This document shows, in pieces, positions 1 through 7,567 of a stretch of 64,000 bases of DNA; within the stretch, counting starts at the first letter, position 1, and each line of letters starts with the position of its first letter. Source of the DNA: an uncultured Actinomycetes bacterium (GTDB lineage: Bacteria; Actinomycetota; Acidimicrobiia; Acidimicrobiales; RAAP-2); NCBI GenBank assembly GCA_903924205.1, contig CAIYAP010000002.1, forward strand, positions 186,001 to 250,000. Direction: 5' to 3'. A program made the position numbers and the translations under genes. The notes beneath the pieces are model-generated. The model did not search any database. It was not told where the DNA came from and worked only from the letters and a program-made list of their open reading frames with translations.

Positions 1-700
1 CAACCTCGTGGAAAATGGGGTCGTTCATGTAGCGCTTCACTAAGCGGTCCACGGCGCCATCCAGCGTGGCCGAGAACAACAGGGTCTGGTGCGGGCGGTC
101 TGCCAAACGACGCAGCACCCACTCCACCTGGGGCATGAAACCCATGTCGGCCATGCGGTCGGCCTCGTCGAGGACGAGAATGTCGAGTCCGTCAACCTTG
201 ACTTCGCCGCGATCGCCGAGGTCAATCAAACGTCCCGGAGTCGCGATGATGACGTCGACGCCGGCCCGCATTTGTTTGATCTGCTTTTCGATGTCAGCAC
301 CGCCATACACCGCGACTACGGAGAGACCCATGGCGGCGCCCAAGGTTTCGATCACTTCAAATACCTGAACGGCTAACTCGCGAGTGGGCAATAGGACGAG
401 GCCACGGGGGCGGGCGACGGGTCCCTCGTGACGACCGTCACGAGCATTGATTTCCGCCACTCGTTGGAGTAATGGCAAACCGAAGCCCAAGGTCTTGCCC
501 GATCCAGTCTTGGCTTTACCGCAGGTGTCGCGGCCGGCCAGTGCGTCCGCGATGGTCATGGCTTGAATTGGAAATGCTGTCACAATGCCCTGCGCCGCGA
601 GGGCGTCGACCATGGGTGTGGCAATTCCGAGGCTCGCGAAGCTGTGCTCCGTAGCGTAGGTATCGTTCCCCGCCGTAGGGGCGGAGGGTGCGTCGGACAT
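1..700 (-). CDS. DEAD-box RNA helicase, N-terminal part (cut by window edge)
   Basis: ATP-dependent RNA helicase of the DEAD-box family, acting on structured RNA in the cytoplasm. The 233 visible residues carry the first RecA-like domain: Q motif with Gln46, Walker A AKTGSGKT at 63-70 (the usual AQ is AK here), PTREL at 105-109, TPGR at 154-157, DEAD at 178-181 and SAT at 210-212. The second helicase domain and tail lie beyond base 1, so the subfamily (RhlE, CsdA or DbpA type) cannot be decided. ATG at 700. No leaderless -10 box lies at the usual distance, so it probably has a short leader. Confidence 0.93.
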   Translation of the reverse strand, partial: MSDAPSAPTAGNDTYATEHSFASLGIATPMVDALAAQGIVTAFPIQAMTIADALAGRDTCGKAKTGSGKTLGFGLPLLQRVAEINARDGRHEGPVARPRGLVLLPTRELAVQVFEVIETLGAAMGLSVVAVYGGADIEKQIKQMRAGVDVIIATPGRLIDLGDRGEVKVDGLDILVLDEADRMADMGFMPQVEWVLRRLADRPHQTLLFSATLDGAVDRLVKRYMNDPIFHEV

Positions 701-788
701 AAGGGTTCGTTTCCCGGTCGGACCCTGAACCGTCACACGTGAAGAAAAATGGGCCCGGATACCCGCGCGTCGCGCGTGTTCCCTCCTT

Positions 789-794
789 TATCTT
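789..794 (+). promoter_or_regulatory. Probable -10 box (TATCTT) of the peroxiredoxin gene
   Basis: TATCTT fits the actinobacterial TANNNT consensus. It predicts a start near 801 and a leader of about 14 bases holding the purine-rich ribosome site GAAAGGAAG. A G/C-only inverted repeat (CGCGCG-T-CGCGCG, 764-776) lies just upstream and could be an operator. No clear -35 is visible. Confidence 0.4.
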
Positions 795-814
795 ACGACT
801 GCGAAAGGAAGTAC

Positions 815-1276
815 ATGCGACTCGAACTTGGACAGATGGCACCGGCGTTCACTCTGACGAACGAAAACGGGGAGAAAGTGGCACTTAAGGACTTTCGGGG
901 TCAGCGTGTCATCATCTACTTCTACCCCGCCGATGACACGCCCGGATGCACGAAAGAGGCTTGCCAGTTCAATGACGAGCTCGCCACCTTGGTCACGGCC
1001 GGTGTGACGGTTCTGGGAATTTCTCCGGACGACGCTGCGTCGCACCAGACATTTCGAGCGAAGTATGGCTTGGCCTTCTCCCTCCTATCTGACCCCACCA
1101 AGAGCACCATGGAGAAGTACGGCGCCTTCGGCGAGAAGATGATGTACGGGAAGAAGGTCACCGGCGTGATTCGCTCCACGTTCATTATCGGGCCGACGGG
1201 CAAAATTGAACAACTCTGGTACAACGTGCGCGCTGACGGTCACCCGGCCAAAGTGGTTGCTGCCCTCACCGCCTAA
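815..1276 (+). CDS. bcp: Thioredoxin-dependent peroxiredoxin, BCP/PrxQ type
   Basis: Reduces hydrogen peroxide and organic hydroperoxides using thioredoxin-type reductants, in the cytoplasm. The 153-residue protein has the family length. The peroxidatic cysteine is Cys45 in the motif DDTPGCTKEAC, and Cys50 five residues later is the resolving cysteine typical of atypical 2-Cys BCP enzymes. I chose ATG 815 over an upstream in-frame start at 749 because it has the ribosome site GAAAGGAAG and the protein then begins at the family's usual position. It is a single gene, divergent from the helicase. Confidence 0.95.
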   Translation: MRLELGQMAPAFTLTNENGEKVALKDFRGQRVIIYFYPADDTPGCTKEACQFNDELATLVTAGVTVLGISPDDAASHQTFRAKYGLAFSLLSDPTKSTMEKYGAFGEKMMYGKKVTGVIRSTFIIGPTGKIEQLWYNVRADGHPAKVVAALTA

Positions 1277-1351
1277 TCCGGCAAATGCCGCTCACGGGCT
1301 CCGTCACGAAATCGACAGATAGTGGCCCTCGGGGCAAGTAGAGCGCGAGAG

Positions 1352-1357
1352 TATCCT
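1352..1357 (+). promoter_or_regulatory. Possible -10 box (TATCCT) of the comA-like operon
   Basis: TATCCT fits TANNNT and lies 39 bases upstream of the chosen ATG at 1396, giving a leader of roughly 30 bases with a G-rich ribosome site. No convincing -35 hexamer is visible. Confidence 0.25.
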
Positions 1358-1395
1358 TAGCCAACCGAATGTTGCCGGAAAGCGGGGGACACATC

Positions 1396-2160
1396 ATGGC
1401 GCACACGTTGACACTTCCCGAACGTCCATCACAGCCCCGTCGCCATGGCGTGACGATGGTGATTGATTCCGGAATACCACTGCGTGCGTTTGAGGACATC
1501 GTCGAATCGTTCGCCCCTCTAATCGACTTCATCAAATTTGGGTGGGGAACGTCCGTGGCCTACCCCTTGGTCGGACGCAAAATCGACATCTTGAAGTCCC
1601 ATGGCATTGGTGCCTATCTCGGTGGCACGCTGTTCGAGAAGTACATCATCCAAGGAAAGTTCGACGATTTTCGACGCGTTTGTCACGACTACGGCTTGAC
1701 CACCGTGGAAGTGAGTAACGGCACCGCCGCGATCAGCCACGAGGAGAAATCTCTCTACGTGGAGAAGTTGGCTCATGACTTTGAAGTCATTTCCGAAGTG
1801 GGATTCAAAGACAATTCGCAATCCGAAAACTTTGCGCCGAAGAAGTGGGTGGAGTCCATCGAACGCGACCTCGTCGCGGGCGCTCGTTTGGTGACCCTAG
1901 AAACTCGCGAATCGGGTCGCGGCGGCATGTGTCGTCCTAATGGCGAACTGCGTTACGGACTGATCGAGGAAATCCTGGATTCGGGGATTGACGTCACGCG
2001 ATTGATGTTCGAAGCGCCCACGAACGACTTGCAGAGTTATTTCGTCAAGCGCGTCGGCACCAACGTGAACTTGGGGAATATTCCCTCGGACGCCATCGTG
2101 TCCTGTGAAACTATTCGCGTGGGACTTCGCAGCGAAACCTTGCTCGAGTTCGAAAGGTAA
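1396..2160 (+). CDS. comA: Phosphosulfolactate synthase family protein (ComA-like)
   Basis: ComA-family TIM-barrel enzymes add sulfite to phosphoenolpyruvate to give (2R)-phospho-3-sulfolactate, the first step of coenzyme M or sulfolactate synthesis. The 254-residue protein matches the family length and conserved blocks: KFGWG 47-51, GGTLFE 76-81, EVSNG 105-109, SEVGFKD 133-139, FEAP 205-208 and NLGNI 225-229. ATG 1396 is preferred to 1369 for its G-rich ribosome site. It opens a four-gene operon with 6 to 22 base gaps. No ComB phosphatase, ComC dehydrogenase or other coenzyme M gene is in the window, so the product's fate is unknown and the substrate could have changed. Confidence 0.85.
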   Translation: MAHTLTLPERPSQPRRHGVTMVIDSGIPLRAFEDIVESFAPLIDFIKFGWGTSVAYPLVGRKIDILKSHGIGAYLGGTLFEKYIIQGKFDDFRRVCHDYGLTTVEVSNGTAAISHEEKSLYVEKLAHDFEVISEVGFKDNSQSENFAPKKWVESIERDLVAGARLVTLETRESGRGGMCRPNGELRYGLIEEILDSGIDVTRLMFEAPTNDLQSYFVKRVGTNVNLGNIPSDAIVSCETIRVGLRSETLLEFER

Positions 2161-2166
2161 TTTCGT

Positions 2167-2580
2167 ATGCGCGAATCACGAGACGTTTTCCACTTGGCCA
2201 TTCCGGCCTACGACGTCGACGCCACCATCGACTTCTACGTCACCAAGTTGGGTTGCAAACTTGCCCGTCGCTACGACGACCGCATAACTCTGGACTTCTT
2301 TGGCGATCAAGTGGTGTGTCACCTCGGGCCGGCGCCAGACACCTTGCCCGCCATTTCTGAACTGAAGATGTACCCACGACACTTTGGCGTGACTTTTCGG
2401 GAGGGCGTTGATTTCGACGCGCTGTACGCCTTAGCCAAAGCGCGTCACATCCCTTTCTATGCGGATCTCACCGACCGTTTTCACGGGCTTGTCGAAGTTC
2501 ACCGCACCTTCGTCTTGGTGGACCCCGCGAACAACTTGCTCGAGTTCAAGCATTACCACGACCATCGGATGATGTACTAA
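2167..2580 (+). CDS. VOC (glyoxalase/dioxygenase) superfamily protein
   Basis: A 137-residue single-domain member of the vicinal oxygen chelate superfamily, whose metal-dependent members isomerise, open or oxidise small substrates. The first babab module starts with FHLAIPAYDVDATIDFY and the end has the usual NLLEFK block (a C-terminal Glu metal-ligand position). His10 and the late Glu are visible candidate ligands. It lies 6 bases after comA, with GAAAGG before its ATG, so the two are probably made together. The substrate cannot be told from sequence; linkage suggests it acts on the ComA-like product or a derived acid. Confidence 0.8.
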   Translation: MRESRDVFHLAIPAYDVDATIDFYVTKLGCKLARRYDDRITLDFFGDQVVCHLGPAPDTLPAISELKMYPRHFGVTFREGVDFDALYALAKARHIPFYADLTDRFHGLVEVHRTFVLVDPANNLLEFKHYHDHRMMY

Positions 2581-2587
2581 GGACACC

Positions 2588-4093
2588 GTGCAGAGCAATG
2601 AGCGCCTCTCGGTGGCGCAACTGATACTGCGTCACCGCAGCAACAGCCTTTTTGCGCAAGCCCCTCAAGAGGAAAACGGGCGACGCACACTGAGCTTTGC
2701 GGAATTGTTCACGGCGACCAACTTCGTGGCTCACTACTACCGAGACCTCGGATTGACCCCCGGCGATCGCGTGGGTCTGCTGGTCGCTCAGCCCGTGGAT
2801 TTCATCATTCACTTTCTGGGGGGCATCTCCGCCGGGTTCTGGATGGCCCCGCTCGACCCCACCTTGGACTACGACGCCCTGCCGTCCGTCGACAGCCACC
2901 TTGCCTCCTTGGACCTAACCATGGTTATTGCGGATCGTCCCCAAGCAGCGACGTCGGATCTCGCCTGGCATGACGCCCCTGTGGGCCACCGCGATGACGA
3001 CCTCCCTAGTGACCTCGGTGGGATCTTGCTCTCCTCGTCGGGGACGACGGGGACACCGAAGACAATGCTGCTGAGCCAGCAACAAATCTTGACGACCGCG
3101 ACGAACATTGCCCGTCACAATCAATTAGGTCCCGCTGACGTAGGCCTCAACCCTCTCCCCCTGTGGCATATCAACGCGGAAGTCGTTGCCGTGTTGGCGA
3201 GTCTCGTGGCCGGCAGCCAGTTGGTGTTGCAGCGTCGCTTTAAGCGCAGCGACTTTTGGCGCCTCGCGGGTGACGTCAATGCGACATGGATTAATGCCGT
3301 GCCCGCCATCGTCTCACATCTCTCCGTTTTGCGCGACGGCGAAAGCATTCCTTCGGGTATTCGTTTCATTCGCTCCGCATCGGCACCGCTACCCGCTGAC
3401 ATCATTCGAAACTTCGAGTCCACCATCACCATCCCGATTATCGAGTCGTATGGCATGACCGAGGCGGCCAGTCAAATATGTGCCAATCCTCTCCAGGGGG
3501 TGCGCAAGGCGGGATCGGTGGGCCTTCCTGTTGGCGTCGAGCTCCAATGCCTTCCCTTTGAGTCAGATGAAGTTCTGGGCAGCAAGGGAGAGCCGCACGT
3601 TGGCCACATAGCCATCAAGGGGCCGAGTGTTATTTCCCACTACGCCACCGACGCCCATGCTCACCGCTTCACCGACGATGGCTGGCTGCTGACGGGCGAC
3701 CTGGGCTATCTCGATGATGATGGCTACGTCTTTCTCGTCGGACGCATCGACGACGTCATCAATCGCTCGGGAGAGAAGATTTACCCACGCGAAATCGAAG
3801 AGGTGATCCTGAGAGTGGAGGGCGTCGTGGCGAGCGCTGTCATCGGTCTTCCGCACCCCACCCTCGGCGCGGTACCCCTCGCATTCGTGGAACTCGATGC
3901 GGCCACCGACGAGCAACGCCACCTCATCTGTCGTGAGATTGCCCACGTTCTCGACGCGTCCCTCGGGCGATCAAAGCGGCCCACCGCCATACGCGTGGTG
4001 GACTCATTCCCCCGCCACGCGACCGGAAAAATTCTGCGTCAACCTCTTCGTCTCGGAGACGTGGTCGTTCGGCACGAAGAACTACTCTCGTAA
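2588..4093 (+). CDS. AMP-forming acyl-CoA synthetase / acid-thiol ligase
   Basis: ANL-superfamily enzyme that adenylates a carboxylic acid and passes it to CoA or another thiol. In 501 residues it has the P-loop-like SSSGTTGTPK (about 148-157), ESYGMTEA (about 284-291), the hinge region TGDLGYLDDDGY...VGRIDDVINRSGEKIYP (about 369-400) and the C-terminal catalytic lysine in ATGKILR (about 478-484). GTG start, 7 bases after the VOC stop. The acid is unknown. Operon linkage to a ComA-like enzyme makes a sulfonated or hydroxy acid worth considering, but ordinary fatty or aromatic acids are not excluded. Confidence 0.9.
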   Translation: MQSNERLSVAQLILRHRSNSLFAQAPQEENGRRTLSFAELFTATNFVAHYYRDLGLTPGDRVGLLVAQPVDFIIHFLGGISAGFWMAPLDPTLDYDALPSVDSHLASLDLTMVIADRPQAATSDLAWHDAPVGHRDDDLPSDLGGILLSSSGTTGTPKTMLLSQQQILTTATNIARHNQLGPADVGLNPLPLWHINAEVVAVLASLVAGSQLVLQRRFKRSDFWRLAGDVNATWINAVPAIVSHLSVLRDGESIPSGIRFIRSASAPLPADIIRNFESTITIPIIESYGMTEAASQICANPLQGVRKAGSVGLPVGVELQCLPFESDEVLGSKGEPHVGHIAIKGPSVISHYATDAHAHRFTDDGWLLTGDLGYLDDDGYVFLVGRIDDVINRSGEKIYPREIEEVILRVEGVVASAVIGLPHPTLGAVPLAFVELDAATDEQRHLICREIAHVLDASLGRSKRPTAIRVVDSFPRHATGKILRQPLRLGDVVVRHEELLS

Positions 4094-4115
4094 AAATGTG
4101 TGGTGAAAAGTAGCC

Positions 4116-5333
4116 ATGTCGGCACCTGTGAGCACTAATGGCGGAACGCGCCGACGACTCGAGCACGTCGACGCCATGCGACCTGTCAAGCAGTTTGCCG
4201 TCATTGGCACGCACGCCATGCAGTTCTTCGCGCCCGCCGCGACGACGGTGCTCTGGAAAAGTGGACTCATTTTCACTCGTTTTTCGCGAGATGCGTTCCT
4301 CTTCGTCTCGGCATGCATGTTGGCCTACAGCTATCGCACAGCAGCTCGCGTGGTGCTGCGCTCCTATGTGTGGCGGCGATTCATGTCGGTGGGAGCGCCC
4401 TATCTCGCGTGGACGGTGATCTACTGGCTATGGACAGCCTGCCACCCGATTCACGGCTTCCCTCTCTACGCGCTCCATACCAATGAACTGACGTGGTCAG
4501 CACTCGTGGGCTTTACCCGCTGGGGATACTTCCACCTCTACTTCTTGTTGATTCTCATGCAGTTCTATGTCGTATTCCCGGCCCTACTCTGGGTGATCCG
4601 TCGCTTCCCCGGCCTGCGCGTACATCTGCTCTGGTCCTCGCTTCTCATCCAGATTCTCATTGACCTCGCGAATCGTGGACGGTGGTGGGGCTTTCATATG
4701 TCGTTCATTGTGGAGACACGAGTCCTCATCTCGTATCCCTTCTACCTCGTGGCGGGAGTAGTGGTCGCCTTGAATTTTGAGGAATTCCACGCCTGGGTGG
4801 TGCGACGAGCGAGGCCGATTGTGCTTCTGACGCTGGTGGCGTTCGCCGGTGCCAGCGCCACGAATCTCTTTTACGGTTCGCATCTATATCGCACCTACCT
4901 TCTTATCGGCAAGAACCCTTTCGGGGCGCTCGCCATTCCGTATGACATTGGCGGAGTGCTGTGCGTATATCTCCTCGGCGTCTATCTCGTCGACTCTCGT
5001 CGCCATTGGCGAACGCGACGGTTGGTGGCTGTTGGCTCAGACAATGCTTACGGCATCTATCTCTCGCAGATGATTTTCATTCCCATTGCGTTTCGCTTCG
5101 TCGAACCGACACACGGTCGCCACCTGTTCCCGTCCGGGATTGCCTGCGTCATTGTCATTTTGCTGACCTATGCGGCGGGCTTCATTCTGACCGGAGTCAT
5201 CGCACGAACGCCTCTGGCCAAGGTCGTGGCGGGAAGAAGCCGAGCCACATGGCGATCACTTTTTCCGCGCAGCACTCCGGAATCGGCGCACGGTCAACTG
5301 GGTAATGGGCCCTTTGACAACGCCTCGGCATAG
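4116..5333 (+). CDS. Acyltransferase-3 family membrane protein (OafA/YrhL-like)
   Basis: Integral membrane O-acyltransferase family that moves acyl groups from the cytoplasm onto sugars, peptidoglycan, lipids or small molecules. The 405-residue protein has about ten hydrophobic segments. The N-terminal region RRLEHVDAMRPVKQFAVIGTH matches the family pattern of Arg-rich start, Asp-x-x-R and a His in the first membrane segment. It follows the AMP ligase by 22 bases and probably ends that operon, so its acyl donor or acceptor may come from it. Its last 40 bases overlap the convergent phosphatase gene. Confidence 0.85.
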   Translation: MSAPVSTNGGTRRRLEHVDAMRPVKQFAVIGTHAMQFFAPAATTVLWKSGLIFTRFSRDAFLFVSACMLAYSYRTAARVVLRSYVWRRFMSVGAPYLAWTVIYWLWTACHPIHGFPLYALHTNELTWSALVGFTRWGYFHLYFLLILMQFYVVFPALLWVIRRFPGLRVHLLWSSLLIQILIDLANRGRWWGFHMSFIVETRVLISYPFYLVAGVVVALNFEEFHAWVVRRARPIVLLTLVAFAGASATNLFYGSHLYRTYLLIGKNPFGALAIPYDIGGVLCVYLLGVYLVDSRRHWRTRRLVAVGSDNAYGIYLSQMIFIPIAFRFVEPTHGRHLFPSGIACVIVILLTYAAGFILTGVIARTPLAKVVAGRSRATWRSLFPRSTPESAHGQLGNGPFDNASA

Positions 5334-5905
5334 CTCTGCTCGAGGGGCCACCACGAGCAGTTTCCGACGGGGAGCCACGATGACCCCTGCAGGTCAGAGC
5401 CGGAGGCATACGACAGCATGGTGCGAATGGGTCCACCGTGCGAGATCAGCAAGATCCGGTCATCGTGACCATCGTGCAAGGTGTCTCGAAGGAATGACGC
5501 CGTCCGCTCATACATCTCACGAAGTGATTCGCCGCCCTCGGGCTTGGCGTCCACGTTCACCACTCGCTGCGCGGCGAGGTCGAGTCCGCTGAGCTCAACG
5601 GTCACGCCACTGCTCGGCCCCGTTTCCAGCACGCCGTAGGACCGTTCACGCAGGCGCTCATCGTGGGCCACCGTGAGCCCCAGAACTGCCGCGATGATGT
5701 CGGCGGTTTGGCGAGCCCGTCGCAGATCGCTGGAAATAATGCGAGAGAACGAGAGGTCTGCGAGTTCCATGGCCACTGCTCTCGCCATGGCTTGACCATC
5801 ATCGGTCAACTCCGCGTCATCGTTCTGGCCCTGTACTTTCTGCACTGCGTTCCACGTGCTCTGGCCGTGGCGCACCACCGTCAGACGAGAGAAGTTTTCC
5901 GACAC
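5294..5905 (-). CDS. Histidine phosphatase family protein (phosphoglycerate mutase-like)
   Basis: Phosphatase or mutase of the branch-1 histidine phosphatase superfamily, 203 residues. The catalytic RHG lies in VVRHGQSTWN near residue 12. The partner motif ISSDLRRARQTA (about 56-67) and the second catalytic His in ISHGGP (about 152-157) are present. GTG start at 5905, chosen because TACGCT sits exactly six bases before it on the minus strand (leaderless). Substrate unknown; many relatives act on phosphorylated metabolites. It runs tail to tail into the acyltransferase with a 40-base overlap. Confidence 0.9.
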   Translation of the reverse strand: MSENFSRLTVVRHGQSTWNAVQKVQGQNDDAELTDDGQAMARAVAMELADLSFSRIISSDLRRARQTADIIAAVLGLTVAHDERLRERSYGVLETGPSSGVTVELSGLDLAAQRVVNVDAKPEGGESLREMYERTASFLRDTLHDGHDDRILLISHGGPIRTMLSYASGSDLQGSSWLPVGNCSWWPLEQSYAEALSKGPLPS

Positions 5906-5911
5906 GTGCCG

Positions 5912-5917
5912 AGCGTA
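5912..5917 (-). promoter_or_regulatory. Leaderless-type -10 box of the histidine phosphatase gene
   Basis: TACGCT (read on the minus strand) followed by six bases and then the GTG at 5905, placing the transcription start on the start codon. Confidence 0.45.
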
Positions 5918-5993
5918 GTGTGGTCGGCCGCCACTTTCCCCGTTGTGTCACGATGAGAGGTAGACCTGCTGATAACGACCGAGGGGGAGACAC

Positions 5994-6740
5994 ATGGCCA
6001 TCGTTTTGTTGCACGGCAATCCCGAGACGCCGGCCATCTGGGACGACCTGCGTCGCGCGTGGGGCCGAGAGGACATTCTCACTCCCGCGCTCCCCGGCTT
6101 TGGATGCCCACGACCTGATGGATTCAGCGCCACGATGGAGGCCTATCACGACTGGTTGGTGGACGTCATCACCACCATCAACGAACCCACTCATCTCATC
6201 GGTCATGACTGGGGAGGCATTCTCACCGCCCGCGTCGCCATCACGCATCCCGACATTCTCGCGTCCTGGGCGTCAGACGCCGTCGGCGCCCTTCACCCTC
6301 GATACGTCTGGCACGATGCGGCCCAGGGATGGCAAACGCCCCAGGTCGGCGAAGACATGATGCGAGCCATGACGGCTCCGCCCGTCGAGGAGCGAATCGC
6401 GATCCTCACCGCCATTGGCGTTCCCGAAGTCGCGGCGAACATTCTGGCCGGCCCTCTCGACGCGACCATGGGTGACTGCGCGCTGGACCTCTATCGATCG
6501 GCGGCTCAACCGGCGCTCGCGGCATGGGGTCAGGGCGCGGAGGCGGCGTCGGCAACACGCGGTGCCTTTCTGCACGCCACGGCCGATCCCTTTGTCGGTG
6601 CGGCGACGGGCACCAAGGATTTCATCACCGTCATGGGTGCACAGGTCCTCACCTTGGCGGGGGCGGGTCATTGGTGGATGGTGGAGGACCCCCACGGTGC
6701 GGCTCGCGTTCTTGACGCATGGGTGAACCAAGCGCCGTAG
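5994..6740 (+). CDS. Alpha/beta hydrolase with aspartate nucleophile (dehalogenase/epoxide hydrolase group)
   Basis: Soluble alpha/beta hydrolase of 248 residues. The nucleophile elbow reads GHDWGG (about 66-71), so the nucleophile is Asp, the pattern of haloalkane dehalogenases and epoxide hydrolases rather than Ser esterases. The catalytic His lies in AGAGHWWMVEDP near residue 223, and the oxyanion turn is the HGNPETP near the N-terminus. Ribosome site GAGGGGGA six bases before ATG. It is a single gene, divergent from the histidine phosphatase. The substrate cannot be assigned. Confidence 0.88.
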   Translation: MAIVLLHGNPETPAIWDDLRRAWGREDILTPALPGFGCPRPDGFSATMEAYHDWLVDVITTINEPTHLIGHDWGGILTARVAITHPDILASWASDAVGALHPRYVWHDAAQGWQTPQVGEDMMRAMTAPPVEERIAILTAIGVPEVAANILAGPLDATMGDCALDLYRSAAQPALAAWGQGAEAASATRGAFLHATADPFVGAATGTKDFITVMGAQVLTLAGAGHWWMVEDPHGAARVLDAWVNQAP

Positions 6741-6747
6741 TTGGCCA

Positions 6748-6781
6748 GACCTATTTCTGGTGCTGCGAGCACCAATAGGTC
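6748..6781. repeat. Inverted repeat at the convergent hydrolase/glycosylase ends
   Basis: GACCTATT and GGTGCT pair with AGCACC and AATAGGTC, separated by a three-base bulge (TCT) and a GCG loop. It lies eight bases after the hydrolase stop and overlaps the last codons of the glycosylase gene. No U-run follows on either strand, so it may end transcription weakly or protect 3' ends. Confidence 0.55.
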
Positions 6782-7533
6782 GTGCGCCCACCCACCGTGG
6801 CACTACGCATCTCCGCGCCATCTCGAGGGCAAAAACCACCGGGGCGTCGACCCACCATGTGATCACCCGTGTGGCTACCGCCACGCTTCGTCATGGTCGT
6901 CAGCGTGCGCTTCCACACCTGCCACAGACGCTGACGTTCATCGGCCGACAAACTGCCAGTGGCGCGGCGCGGTTCGATGCCCGCCCGAAAGAGCAGTTCG
7001 TCGCCGAGGAGATTGCCAATTCCCGCGACCACGGATTGGTCCAGCAGGCGTGCCTTGATCGCTCGCCCATCACGCGCCACCGTCATCACCGCATCAAATT
7101 GCGTCTTCGTCAGTGACAAGGCGTCTGGCCCCAACTCGCTGAGGTCGGGGTTCAGCTCCACGCGACCAAGTCGGCGGGGATCGTGAAGAACCAGACGACG
7201 CCCATCGTCAAACACCAATCCCCCGCGCACCCATTCGGGCTTAAACGTGTGGGGCCCGTAGAAGAGCCCCTCAATACCCGCATCGCTATCGAGCAGCAAT
7301 ACCCCCGTCATGCCGAATCGCCAACCGAGGGTGGCGCCGGTGGTTTCGAGCAACATGAGCTTGCCGCGACGACTCGTTCCGGTAATCGTGAGGCCCGGCA
7401 CGGCTGTTGACCAGGTCGACGGTGAGCCCAGCTTCTTCGCGGCGTAGCGGTCAGCGAAGCCCTCGTGAATGGTCGCTCCCACCACCCTCTCCGCCAATTG
7501 ACGGTAGGACTCGATCTCCAAAATCTCCGGCAC
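6751..7533 (-). CDS. Fpg/Nei family DNA glycosylase-AP lyase with altered zinc finger
   Basis: Base-excision repair enzyme removing oxidised bases and cutting the abasic strand. In 260 residues: Pro2 and Glu3 (catalytic), a core Lys in RRGKLML near 58, the helix-two-turn-helix GIGNLLGDE (about 167-175) and the C-terminal finger with GGRTTYWC, whose Arg reads the lesion. The family's four zinc cysteines are not all present: the finger has Cys-Pro-Arg-Asp then Cys-Ser-Gln-His, so ligands are probably Cys, Cys, His and an upstream His of HTGDH. GTG start at 7533, supported by a leaderless -10 box. Substrate range (8-oxoG or oxidised pyrimidine) is open. Confidence 0.9.
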   Translation of the reverse strand: MPEILEIESYRQLAERVVGATIHEGFADRYAAKKLGSPSTWSTAVPGLTITGTSRRGKLMLLETTGATLGWRFGMTGVLLLDSDAGIEGLFYGPHTFKPEWVRGGLVFDDGRRLVLHDPRRLGRVELNPDLSELGPDALSLTKTQFDAVMTVARDGRAIKARLLDQSVVAGIGNLLGDELLFRAGIEPRRATGSLSADERQRLWQVWKRTLTTMTKRGGSHTGDHMVGRRPGGFCPRDGAEMRSATVGGRTTYWCSQHQK

Positions 7534-7539
7534 GTGCGA

Positions 7540-7561
7540 AGCGTACCGGTGGACCTACCAT
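7540..7561. promoter_or_regulatory. Back-to-back leaderless promoters for the glycosylase and FrhB-like genes
   Basis: On the minus strand TACGCT (7545-7540) is followed by six bases and the GTG at 7533. On the plus strand TACCAT (7556-7561) is followed by six bases and the ATG at 7568. Both genes would thus start transcripts on their first codon from a 34-base intergenic region. Confidence 0.5.
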
Positions 7562-7567
7562 GGATGC

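Noticed and set aside
1396-2160. Coenzyme M biosynthesis
   Set aside because: Only the ComA-like step is present and the neighbours are not coenzyme M genes, so I do not claim the cofactor is made.
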